Source: Phenylobacterium sp.
GTDB lineage: Bacteria > Pseudomonadota > Alphaproteobacteria > Caulobacterales > Caulobacteraceae
DNA: 15,527 bases
Assembly (NCBI GenBank): GCA_019264505.1
Contig: JAHUZY010000066.1
Coordinates: forward strand, 1-15,527
Reading direction: 5' to 3'
In this document: piece by piece, positions 7,431 to 13,788 of the stretch
Layout of the letters: the number at the start of each line of letters is the position of its first letter
How positions within the stretch are numbered: position 1 is the first letter of the stretch
Made by a program: the position numbers and the translations under genes
Notes under the pieces: generated by a model
Database searches by the model: none
Told to the model about the DNA's origin: nothing
What the model saw: the letters and a program-made list of their open reading frames with translations, nothing else

Positions 7431-7444
7431 CGGGCTAGAGCCCG
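7431..7444 (+). terminator. Hairpin after the lipoprotein hydrolase gene
   Basis: CGGGC-TAGA-GCCCG gives a 5-bp GC stem with a tetraloop 12 bases after the hydrolase stop codon. It is followed by a moderately T-rich stretch (TGAAATTGGTTT). It could end the UDG/hydrolase transcript or be part of the control region of the next gene. Confidence 0.3.
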
Positions 7445-7458
7445 TGAAATTGGTTTCA
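7445..7458. promoter_or_regulatory. Inverted repeat TGAAA-N4-TTTCA before the leucine-dehydrogenase-type gene
   Basis: A perfect 5-bp-arm palindrome (TGAAA-TTGG-TTTCA) lies 23 bases before the ATG of the amino acid dehydrogenase gene. It stands out as AT-rich in a GC-rich gap. It may be an operator, since Lrp/AsnC-type regulators commonly control such genes, but no regulator is encoded beside it. Confidence 0.25.
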
Positions 7459-7480
7459 AACGCAACGATCCCGTGAGCGC

Positions 7481-8551
7481 ATGACCCTGTTCGACTCTCC
7501 CGACTTTGATGGCCACGAGGCCGTTCACGCCTTTTCCGACGAGGCCACGGGGCTGCGCTGCATCATCGCCGTCCATTCCACGGCCCGCGGCCCGGCAGCC
7601 GGCGGCTGCCGCATGTGGCCGTTCCCGACCTCGGCCGACGCCCTGCAGGACGCGCTGCGCCTGTCGCGCGCCATGTCCTACAAGAACGCCATGGCCGACC
7701 TGGCGCTGGGCGGCGGCAAGGCTGTGATCATCGGCGATTCCCGGACCCAGAAGTCGCCGGCCCTGTTCGAGGCCTTCGGCCGGGCGGTGGAAGCCGTCGG
7801 CGGGGCCTACTGGACGGCCGAAGACGTGGGCGTCTCGCCGGCCGACCTGACCCACGCTCGCCGCTATACCCGCTTCGTGGCGGGTCTGGAGGGCCATGCG
7901 GCGGCCTCTGGCGACCCGAGCCCGGTGACCGCTGAAGGCGTCTTCCGCGGCATCAGCCTGTGTGTGCGCCGCGCCCTGGACCGGGACCTGTCCGGCGTCA
8001 CCGTCGCCATCCAGGGGGTGGGCCATGTGGGCGCCTATCTGGCGCAAAAGCTGAGCGCGGCCGGCGCGCGGCTGGTGATCACCGACGTGAACCGCGAGGC
8101 CCTGGCCCAGGTGGCCGCTCAGACCGGGGCGATGATCGTGGCGCCGGACGAGATCTTCGATGTCGAGGCCGATGTCTTCGCCCCCTGCGCCCTGGGGGGC
8201 GCGATCAGCGCCGAGACCCTGCCGCGCCTGCGCGCCCGCATCATCGCCGGCGGCGCCAACAATCAGCTCGCTGACCCGGTGATCGGCCAGACCCTGTTCG
8301 ACCTCGGCCTGCTCTATGCGCCGGACTATGTGATCAACGGCGGCGGCATCATCAATGTGGCCGGCGAAATCCGCGCCCTGGACGCCGGCGAAGCCTTCGA
8401 TCCCGCCTGGGTGGAGGGCAAGCTCGCGCGCCTGATGCTCACCCTGGAGGCGGTGCTCGACCGCTCCATCGCCGAGCGCCGCCCGACCCACGAGGTCGCA
8501 GGCGAGATGGCCCGCGAGCGGATCGCCCAGGGCGCTGCCGCCCGAGCCTGA
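7481..8551 (+). CDS. Leucine (Glu/Leu/Phe/Val) dehydrogenase
   Basis: A 356-residue NAD-dependent amino acid dehydrogenase that reversibly deaminates a branched-chain amino acid to its 2-oxo acid and ammonia. The N-terminal catalytic domain has GPAAGGCRMW (37-46), Lys68 in SYKNAM, catalytic Lys80 in GGGKAVI, and Asp115 in TAEDVG, which are the positions used in characterised leucine dehydrogenases. The C-terminal Rossmann domain carries GVGHVG (179-184) and the acidic strand-end ITDVNRE. AGGANNQLAD and NGGGIINVAGE are further family signatures. The length matches leucine dehydrogenase (about 360) and is much shorter than glutamate dehydrogenase. It probably feeds leucine, valine and isoleucine carbon toward acyl-CoA pathways, consistent with the acyl-CoA dehydrogenase nearby, though that link is inference. 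The gene is transcribed alone and converges on the MFS gene. Confidence 0.9.
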   Translation: MTLFDSPDFDGHEAVHAFSDEATGLRCIIAVHSTARGPAAGGCRMWPFPTSADALQDALRLSRAMSYKNAMADLALGGGKAVIIGDSRTQKSPALFEAFGRAVEAVGGAYWTAEDVGVSPADLTHARRYTRFVAGLEGHAAASGDPSPVTAEGVFRGISLCVRRALDRDLSGVTVAIQGVGHVGAYLAQKLSAAGARLVITDVNREALAQVAAQTGAMIVAPDEIFDVEADVFAPCALGGAISAETLPRLRARIIAGGANNQLADPVIGQTLFDLGLLYAPDYVINGGGIINVAGEIRALDAGEAFDPAWVEGKLARLMLTLEAVLDRSIAERRPTHEVAGEMARERIAQGAAARA

Positions 8552-8566
8552 CGGCTGTGGGAACGG

Positions 8567-8590
8567 GCTGGGCCTCAGAGCGAGGCCAGC
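8567..8590. terminator. Hairpin between convergent leucine dehydrogenase and MFS genes
   Basis: A stem of nine pairs with one bulged G (left arm 8567-8576 GCTGG(G)CCTC, loop AGAGC, right arm 8582-8590) sits at the convergent gene ends. On the plus strand it is followed by CTGTCCTTTCTT, which is T-rich for this genome. It overlaps the MFS stop codon and could end transcripts from both sides. Confidence 0.45.
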
Positions 8591-9972
8591 CTGTCCTTTC
8601 TTGGCTCACGCACCATGAACAGCAGCAGCAGCAGGCCCGCCGTCAGGAAGGCGATCGAGGCGCCGAAGACGCTCTGATAGCCCAAGGTGGCGGCCATCAG
8701 ACCGCCGGCCAGGGGGCCCGCTGAGGCCATGACGCCTGAGGCGGTGGACGACAGAGCGATCCGCATGGGCATGTCGTCCCGGTTCCCGAATTCCAGGATC
8801 ATGGTCTGTGCGCTCATCATGTAGCCAGACTGCGAGGCGCCAAGGCCACAGAAGGCCAGGAAGATGGCCCACACCTCGTGGACATTCATCAGGAGCACTG
8901 TCGAGGCGATCCAGATCACGAGGGAGCTGATCAGCACCAAACGGAAGCCGGTCCTGTCCCCCAGATACCCCCAGACGAGGTTGGCCAGGGTGTCGGCCCC
9001 CAGGAAGGCCAGGGTGAGCAGGCCGATATTGGCCCCGGTCAGCTCGATCGTGGTGCTGACATAGAGGATGTAGAACGGCGTCGCCATCCGACCGGTGATC
9101 GCCAGCATCTGCACGATCAGGAAGAACATGTAGCCGCGGTCCTGGGAGACCAGGCGCGGGAAGTCCTTGAGCCGCTCGAAGAAGGGCGTCTGGGCCCGGG
9201 TCGTGGGGGGTTCGGGCTCGATCATCAGGGCCTGAAGGGCCCAGAGGCCCGCCGTGGTCAGGATGGTGGCGAATAGGAAGGTGGTGGCGTAGCCGTTCCC
9301 CAGCATGTTGCCTTCGATGAAGTATTTGCCGGCCACCCAGGCCAGCGCCGCGGCGATCACCCCGCCGGTGGCGTTGCGCCAGGCCTGCAGCCGGCCCCGC
9401 CGACTGATGGGGATCACCTTGGCCATGAGCAGGGAGAAGACGACTCCCTGGGTGCCCATGAACAGGCCGAACATGAACATGAAGGACAGGATCGCCACCA
9501 CCAGGGGCTGACCCGACAGGAACCAGCCGGCCAGCGCCATGCCGAGAATCTGTATCCGGGCGAGACCCCCCATCCAGACGGCGGCCGGCATGACCCGTTT
9601 GCGGTGTTCGATCTGGGTGGCGCCAAAGATCGGCGACAGCATCCCGCCCACCTGCTGGAGGGCCAGGCCCAGGCCGACGATGAAGCTGGAGCCGGAAATC
9701 AGGTAGAGGTAGGCGGGCAGGAAGGTGGGCGCATTGACCAGCCGGAAGCCGGTCATGCCCAGCATGCCGTGCAGATAGTGGGCGATATAGTTGCGCTTCA
9801 GATGGGCCCAGACGAACTTTTCGTACTCGATCTCGCGCTCGGCGAGGCTTTTGCCGTCTTCGTCAGGATGGATCACGACCACCTCTTCGGCGGCCGGCGT
9901 TTCCTCGGTTATCTTTTCCAATAGCGTCCCAGCCGCGCGGGGGTCGCAAAGGGTCGCGCGGCGGCTCCCCAA
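8575..9972 (-). CDS. Major facilitator superfamily transporter with an acidic cytoplasmic N-terminal extension
   Basis: An inner-membrane transporter of up to 465 residues with about 10-12 hydrophobic segments between residues 70 and 455. The loop GYLGDRTGFR (335-344) is the repeated MFS loop motif and QIEHRKRVM (120-128) its weaker first copy. A hydrophilic linker near 252-278 separates the two halves. The substrate is unknown. Residues 1-60 are polar and acidic (EETPAAEE, HPDEDGKSLAEREIEYEKF), longer than usual for MFS. The start is uncertain: there is no ATG before residue 70. Candidates are TTG 9972, TTG 9921 and GTG 9876, the last preceded by GAGG at good spacing. A lone CATAAT at 9974-9979, with no matching -35, would favour one of the inner starts. 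It lies downstream of the transglutaminase-like gene on the same strand, separated by 107 bases. Confidence 0.85.
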   Translation of the reverse strand: MGSRRATLCDPRAAGTLLEKITEETPAAEEVVVIHPDEDGKSLAEREIEYEKFVWAHLKRNYIAHYLHGMLGMTGFRLVNAPTFLPAYLYLISGSSFIVGLGLALQQVGGMLSPIFGATQIEHRKRVMPAAVWMGGLARIQILGMALAGWFLSGQPLVVAILSFMFMFGLFMGTQGVVFSLLMAKVIPISRRGRLQAWRNATGGVIAAALAWVAGKYFIEGNMLGNGYATTFLFATILTTAGLWALQALMIEPEPPTTRAQTPFFERLKDFPRLVSQDRGYMFFLIVQMLAITGRMATPFYILYVSTTIELTGANIGLLTLAFLGADTLANLVWGYLGDRTGFRLVLISSLVIWIASTVLLMNVHEVWAIFLAFCGLGASQSGYMMSAQTMILEFGNRDDMPMRIALSSTASGVMASAGPLAGGLMAATLGYQSVFGASIAFLTAGLLLLLFMVREPRKDRLASL

Positions 9973-10079
9973 AATTATGATCTGCTAAAACAATGACTCC
10001 GTCCTATCAGAGTCCGCCGCCCTGAAAAGCCGATTTCTCGCCCGCGCCAAAACTGGACGCAAAGGTCGCAAGCTGCGCC

Positions 10080-10958
10080 TCAGGCGGCGCTGGCCAGGGG
10101 GGCGGCCAGGGTGACGTCCACCTTGACCACCATGCGGCTCAGCCCCGGATCTCCCAGGATCGAGCCGCTGATCGGCGCGGCTTCGGCCGGAGTGCGGCTG
10201 ACCGCCACCGGGATCAGATCGGCGGCCTCGGCCAGGCCGTTGGTCGGGTCGAAATCCATCCAGCCAAAGGCCGGCAGGAAGACCTCGCACCAGGCATGGG
10301 TGGCGCCGGCGCCGCGCACGCTCTCCAGCCCCGGGGAATAGAGGTAGCCGCTGACGAACCGGGCGGCGAAGCCCAGGCGGCGCAGGGCCTCCACCATCAG
10401 CCAGGCGAAGTCGCGGCAGCTCCCCTGGCCAAGCGCCACCGTCTCGTGGGGCGCCTGAACGCCCTCCTCGTGGCGGGCCTGATAGTCGAACTGCTGGTGG
10501 ATGGCCCGGTTGAGGCGCAGCACATAGTCGATGGCGGGCTCGCCCACCGCCGGCGCGACCCCGTGCAGCCAGCGCAGCAGCAGACCCTCGGGGTCCAGGG
10601 TCGCCGGCTCGATATAGGGACCGAGCACGGCCCGGTCGCTGGGGGGATAGACGATGGGGGTCGCCGTATGGGGGTCGTCCACCTCCTGCGGCTCCAGGGG
10701 GGCGGGAAAGCGCTCGATCTCCAGTTCGCTGAGCACGAAGAACTGGTCGGATTCTTCGCTGAGGTTCAGCTGGCAGACGCAGTTGCCATAGGCGTCATAG
10801 CGCCACCGGGTCTCCCCCCGCGGCGAGAAGGTCAGGGCGCCCTTGACCACCCGCAGGGCGTGGCCGCCCCGGGGCCGCACCAGCAGTTCGTGCGGCCCAA
10901 AGGCGACCGGGCGCTCATAGGCGTAGCGGGTTTCGTGGCGGATGATCAGGCGGGACAT
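10080..10958 (-). CDS. Transglutaminase-like cysteine peptidase-fold protein
   Basis: A 292-residue predicted cytoplasmic protein with no signal peptide. The N-terminal domain (about 1-100, beginning MSRLIIRHETRYAYERPV) is the bacterial transglutaminase-like N-terminal beta domain. The core follows with catalytic Cys181 in GSCRDFAWL, His221 in THAWCEVFLP, and Asp237 in DFDPTNG, a complete Cys-His-Asp triad. Many bacterial genomes carry this architecture, often beside alpha-E and circularly-permuted ATP-grasp genes, but neither partner is present here. The activity may be transamidation or proteolysis and cannot be chosen from sequence. It lies 62 bases downstream of the SDR gene on the same strand. 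A 10-bp tandem repeat fills part of that gap (10993-11012). Confidence 0.9.
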   Translation of the reverse strand: MSRLIIRHETRYAYERPVAFGPHELLVRPRGGHALRVVKGALTFSPRGETRWRYDAYGNCVCQLNLSEESDQFFVLSELEIERFPAPLEPQEVDDPHTATPIVYPPSDRAVLGPYIEPATLDPEGLLLRWLHGVAPAVGEPAIDYVLRLNRAIHQQFDYQARHEEGVQAPHETVALGQGSCRDFAWLMVEALRRLGFAARFVSGYLYSPGLESVRGAGATHAWCEVFLPAFGWMDFDPTNGLAEAADLIPVAVSRTPAEAAPISGSILGDPGLSRMVVKVDVTLAAPLASAA

Positions 10959-10992
10959 GGGCGCGCTGCTAACACCCCCCGAGGGCGAAGGT

Positions 10993-11012
10993 TCCTGGTC
11001 TCTCCTGGTCTG
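10993..11012. repeat. Two tandem copies of a 10-base unit (TCCTGGTCTS)
   Basis: TCCTGGTCT occurs at 10993-11001 and again at 11003-11011, a period of ten bases or about one helical turn. It lies between the SDR stop codon and the transglutaminase-like start codon. It could be a binding site read on one face of the helix or simply slippage; no family is recognised. Confidence 0.6.
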
Positions 11013-11020
11013 AGGACTAT

Positions 11021-11755
11021 TCAGACGGTGGTCGAGGTCGGCCGCACGATGATTTCGCTGACGTCCACCTCCGGCGGCTGTTCGATGGCGAAGCGGACGG
11101 CCCGGGCGATGGCATCGGCCGGAATGGCCTTTTTCCGGTAGTCATCGATGAAGGCTGCGGTCTCCGGATGGGTGATGGTCTCGGCCAGCTCCGAGGTGGT
11201 GACGCCCGGCGAGACGACGGTCACCCGCACCTTGTCGGTCTCCTGGCGCAGGGCCTCTGAGATCACCCGCACCGCGAACTTGGTGGCGCAATAGACCGCC
11301 GCGCTCGGCAGGATCTGGTGTCCGGCTGTCGAGGCGATGTTGATGATCTGGCCGTGGCCCTGGGCCTCCATGATCGGCAGGGCCGCAGCAATGCCATGCA
11401 GCACGCCGCGGATGTTCACGTCGAGCATCTGGTCCCACTCGTCCACCTTCAGGGCGGCGAGCGGGGAGAGCGGCATGACGCCGGCGTTGTTGACGATCAC
11501 GTCCACCCGGCCGAACTGCGCCTGCGCCGCTTCGACGAAGGCCTTCACCTCGTCACGGGAGGTGACGTCCAGGCCGTGGACCATGGCCTTGCCGCCGTCG
11601 GCCTCGATCTGGGCTTTCAGGGCCTCCAGCCGCTCCACCCGTCGGGCGCCCAGCACCACGGTTGCGCCGGCGGCCGCCAGCTCGCGGGCCGTGGCCTCGC
11701 CGATGCCGCTGCTCGCGCCGGTCACCAGCACCACCTTGTCTGCAATCTCAATCAT
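11021..11755 (-). CDS. Classical short-chain dehydrogenase/reductase
   Basis: A 244-residue cytoplasmic oxidoreductase of classical SDR length. The cofactor motif is TGASSGIG (12-19), followed by GARR (36-39), whose arginines after strand 2 favour NADP(H). NNAG is at 89-92 and Asn114 lies in the DVN helix. The catalytic set is Ser142, Tyr155 and Lys159 (YCATK). The C-terminal part (SPGVTTSELAETI) is the substrate lid. The substrate is not predictable; homologues act on assorted carbonyls and alcohols. An upstream in-frame extension to 11893 exists, but ATG 11755 is clearly correct: AAAGGAGA sits seven bases before it and the protein then starts as the family does. It is divergent from an AraC-type regulator, a common arrangement where the regulator controls the reductase, and the gap between them holds repeats resembling operators. 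Confidence 0.92.
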   Translation of the reverse strand: MIEIADKVVLVTGASSGIGEATARELAAAGATVVLGARRVERLEALKAQIEADGGKAMVHGLDVTSRDEVKAFVEAAQAQFGRVDVIVNNAGVMPLSPLAALKVDEWDQMLDVNIRGVLHGIAAALPIMEAQGHGQIINIASTAGHQILPSAAVYCATKFAVRVISEALRQETDKVRVTVVSPGVTTSELAETITHPETAAFIDDYRKKAIPADAIARAVRFAIEQPPEVDVSEIIVRPTSTTV

Positions 11756-11766
11756 GGCCGTCTCCT

Positions 11767-11783
11767 TTGTCTTGGCGAGACAA
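11767..11783. promoter_or_regulatory. Inverted repeat TTGTCT-N5-AGACAA at the SDR ribosome-binding site
   Basis: Perfect 6-bp arms with a 5-base loop lie directly upstream of, and almost touching, the Shine-Dalgarno sequence of the SDR gene. It may be an operator or an mRNA hairpin that affects translation initiation. Confidence 0.35.
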
Positions 11784-11791
11784 GAGATGCG

Positions 11792-11841
11792 GCAGTTGGA
11801 GCATCGTGCGTTAGACCAGTCCTCCGCAGTTCTTGCACGAT
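11792..11841. promoter_or_regulatory. Paired repeats in the SDR/AraC divergent promoter region (putative AraC-type operator)
   Basis: Two repeat relations overlap here. GCAGTT-N3-GCA occurs at 11792-11803 and again at 11826-11837, a 34-base direct repeat spacing. ATCGTGC (11803-11809) and its exact complement GCACGAT (11835-11841) form 7-bp inverted arms with a 25-base spacer. AraC-family proteins typically bind paired sites in such divergent gaps, so this is a candidate for autoregulation and control of the SDR gene. Confidence 0.4.
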
Positions 11842-11883
11842 CCTCCTGGAGGTGCGGGTAAGCCTTGCGGCTGACCGGACGCC

Positions 11884-12786
11884 ATGAGAGCAAGTCTCAT
11901 GGACTTTCTCGCCTCTTTGATCGCCCGCCACGCGCCCGAGGACGGCATGCACGACATGCCTGTTCCTGGCCTGGCGGTCATACGCTATGGCGCCCCCACC
12001 GATCGCGTCCCGGTGCTCCACCAGCCGGCCGTCTGCATTATCGCGCAAGGCGCCAAGGTGGTGATGCTGGCCGAGGAAACCTTCCGCTATGACAGCGCCA
12101 GCCATCTGGTGGTGTCGGTCGACCTGCCCCTGACTGGCCAGGTGGTGGAGGCCACGGTGGAGCGGCCCTATCTCTGCGTTCGGGTGGATCTGGACCCGGC
12201 CCTGCTCCGGGAGCTGATGCTCCAGCGGCCGCCCGCGGCCGGGGCCGAGACCTCGCGGGGCCTGCATCTCAGCCGCAATACGCCCGAGTTGACTGATGCG
12301 GTCGCCCGCCTCCTTCGCCTGCTGGACCGGCCGCAGGATGTGGAGGTCCTGGCCCCGATCATCCGGCGGGAGATCCACTACTGGCTGCTGACCGGGGATC
12401 AGGCCGGCATTGTCCGTCAGATCGGCACGCCAGACAGTCGGCTGTCCCAGGTCAGCCGCGCCATCACCTGGATCCGGGCGAACTTTGATCAGCCCTTCAG
12501 CATCGAGCGTCTGTCGCACGAGGCGCGGATGAGCCCCTCAGCGCTCCACCACCACTTCAAGGCGGTGACCGCCATGAGCCCGCTGCAGTACCAGAAGCAG
12601 ATCCGCCTGCAGGAGGCCCGCCGCCTCATGCTCGGCGAAGCCGCCGACGCCCAGGCCGCCGGCTTCCAGGTGGGCTATGAGAGCCCCTCCCAGTTTTCCC
12701 GCGAATACGCCCGCCTGTTCGGCGCCCCGCCCGCCCGCGACGCCGCCCGGCTGCGGGCCAGCGGACCCGTGCCGGTGGCGGTTTAG
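11884..12786 (+). CDS. AraC-family transcriptional regulator (AraC_N type)
   Basis: A 300-residue regulator. Residues about 20-170 form the AraC_N-type ligand domain (PVPGLAVIRYGAPTDRVPVLHQPAVCIIAQGAK, with the RY and QGAK elements typical of PF06719). Residues about 192-290 carry two helix-turn-helix units: FSIERLSHEARMSPSALHHHFKAVTAMSPLQYQKQ and the AraC signature GFQVGYESPSQFSREYARLFG. This subfamily includes YqhC-like regulators that sense reactive carbonyl compounds and are often divergent from an oxidoreductase gene. The divergent SDR gene here fits that scheme, though the inducer is inference. ATG 11884 and ATG 11899 (MDFLASL) are both possible starts, and neither has a clear Shine-Dalgarno sequence. 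The gene converges on the esterase-family lipoprotein gene. Confidence 0.92.
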   Translation: MRASLMDFLASLIARHAPEDGMHDMPVPGLAVIRYGAPTDRVPVLHQPAVCIIAQGAKVVMLAEETFRYDSASHLVVSVDLPLTGQVVEATVERPYLCVRVDLDPALLRELMLQRPPAAGAETSRGLHLSRNTPELTDAVARLLRLLDRPQDVEVLAPIIRREIHYWLLTGDQAGIVRQIGTPDSRLSQVSRAITWIRANFDQPFSIERLSHEARMSPSALHHHFKAVTAMSPLQYQKQIRLQEARRLMLGEAADAQAAGFQVGYESPSQFSREYARLFGAPPARDAARLRASGPVPVAV

Positions 12787-12798
12787 GGGGACGCCACC
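12774..12798. terminator. Hairpin between convergent AraC-type and esterase genes
   Basis: GGTGGCG (12774-12780) and CGCCACC (12792-12798) form a 7-bp perfect stem with an 11-base loop that contains the AraC stop codon. The hairpin lies across the 13-base gap between the convergent genes, a usual site for a bidirectional terminator. There is no strong T-run. Confidence 0.45.
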
Positions 12799-12799
12799 T

Positions 12800-13717
12800 T
12801 CATGGCTTCGCCGGCAGCACCGCCAGGAGCGCCCGGGTGAAGCCGGCCGGCGCCACGGTCAGATGGTCCTCCTCGGCCAGCACGGTCGAGCGCACCGTCA
12901 GGTTCGGATAGGCGCGGGATTTCAGGACCTGCTCCATGGCGCTCATCTGGCCGACCATGTCGTAGCGCGAGGCGTGACGCGGGGTGGGGCCGGGCGTCTC
13001 GAAGGCGCCGATATACATGAAGACCTCGGCCGGCAGGTCGGTGTGGCTCTGCGCGTAGTCGGCTTCCATCTTCATGATGTGGCGCTGGCCAAACCAGAAG
13101 GAGGGGCTGCCCAGCACATAGGCCTGGAACAGCGCAGGATCGGTGAACAGGATCTGGGCGCCCAGCAGGCCGCCATAGGAGTGGCCCAGCAGCACGCGGG
13201 CCTCGGGATCTGCCCGGAACCGTCCCTCGATGAATGGCAGCACCTCGGACTTCAGATAGGCCTGATAGGCGCCGCCGCCGCCATGGATCAGCTGACAGTG
13301 GCTCTCGGGCTGGCAGGGAACCGGCGTGTAGTCGCGGCTGCGCGACGCCGCGCCGCCTTCGCCCTTGGCGTAGGACAGGCCGACAAGAATGAACTCCTGG
13401 ATCACCGGCCCGTCCAGATTGATCCGGCGGGCCATCTGGCGAAGGATGGGAAAGCTGTAGTCGGCGTCGGTGACATAGAGGGTCGGATAGCGGCGCTGCG
13501 GCTCGGCCTCGTAGCTGGCCGGCAGGCTGACAAAGACCTCATAGTCGCGACCGGAGACGGGGTCCGGCACGGTCCAGACCTGGGTGTCCTTCAGGACGTA
13601 GGGCTGGCCTTCCAAGGGTGCAGGAGGGGCAGGCTGCGTCGTCGGCGCCGTCTCCGTGCAGGCGCAGGCGAAGAGCGCCGCCACCAGGCCTGCGGCCAAA
13701 ACTCTTAGGTTCATCAT
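12800..13717 (-). CDS. Esterase-family (PF00756-type) lipoprotein hydrolase
   Basis: A 305-residue alpha/beta-hydrolase of the esterase D / enterochelin esterase-like group. A signal peptide (about 1-17) ends at LFAC, suggesting lipidation at Cys18; a second cysteine at position 20 makes the exact site uncertain. A Pro/Thr-rich linker follows (about 21-35). The core begins at YEVFVSLPASY (59-69) with YPTLYVTDADYSF (77-89) and the nucleophile elbow LLGHSYGG with Ser180. The likely catalytic His is His285 in EEDHLTV near the C-terminus; the acid residue is not obvious by eye. Related proteins hydrolyse siderophore esters or other small esters in the periplasm, but no iron genes or TonB receptor are nearby. 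An AGGGGGG run precedes the tandem ATGATG start. It lies 71 bases downstream of the LuxR-type gene on the same strand. Confidence 0.87.
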   Translation of the reverse strand: MMNLRVLAAGLVAALFACACTETAPTTQPAPPAPLEGQPYVLKDTQVWTVPDPVSGRDYEVFVSLPASYEAEPQRRYPTLYVTDADYSFPILRQMARRINLDGPVIQEFILVGLSYAKGEGGAASRSRDYTPVPCQPESHCQLIHGGGGAYQAYLKSEVLPFIEGRFRADPEARVLLGHSYGGLLGAQILFTDPALFQAYVLGSPSFWFGQRHIMKMEADYAQSHTDLPAEVFMYIGAFETPGPTPRHASRYDMVGQMSAMEQVLKSRAYPNLTVRSTVLAEEDHLTVAPAGFTRALLAVLPAKP

Positions 13718-13731
13718 GGCCCCCCTGAAGC

Positions 13732-13750
13732 TCTAGCTTGCGCAGCTAGA
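13732..13750. repeat. Perfect inverted repeat TCTAGCT-N5-AGCTAGA
   Basis: Seven-base perfect arms with loop TGCGC lie between the LuxR-type gene and the esterase gene, 15 bases before the esterase start codon. An overlapping alternative hairpin, AAGCT-CT-AGCTT at 13728-13739, uses the same left arm. It may be an operator, a leader hairpin or a weak terminator for the LuxR-type gene; no T-run follows on the minus strand. Confidence 0.5.
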
Positions 13751-13788
13751 CGGGCAATGTGGCGGAACTCAGATGGCGCGGCGGGCGA

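Noticed and set aside
7307..8491. A 394-codon antisense frame over the leucine dehydrogenase gene
   Set aside because: The plus-strand dehydrogenase has all catalytic residues at family positions; the antisense product resembles nothing.
11756..11893. A 46-residue N-terminal extension of the SDR protein
   Set aside because: A strong AAAGGAGA ribosome-binding sequence precedes the ATG at 11755, and the extension would run through the divergent promoter region into the AraC-type gene.
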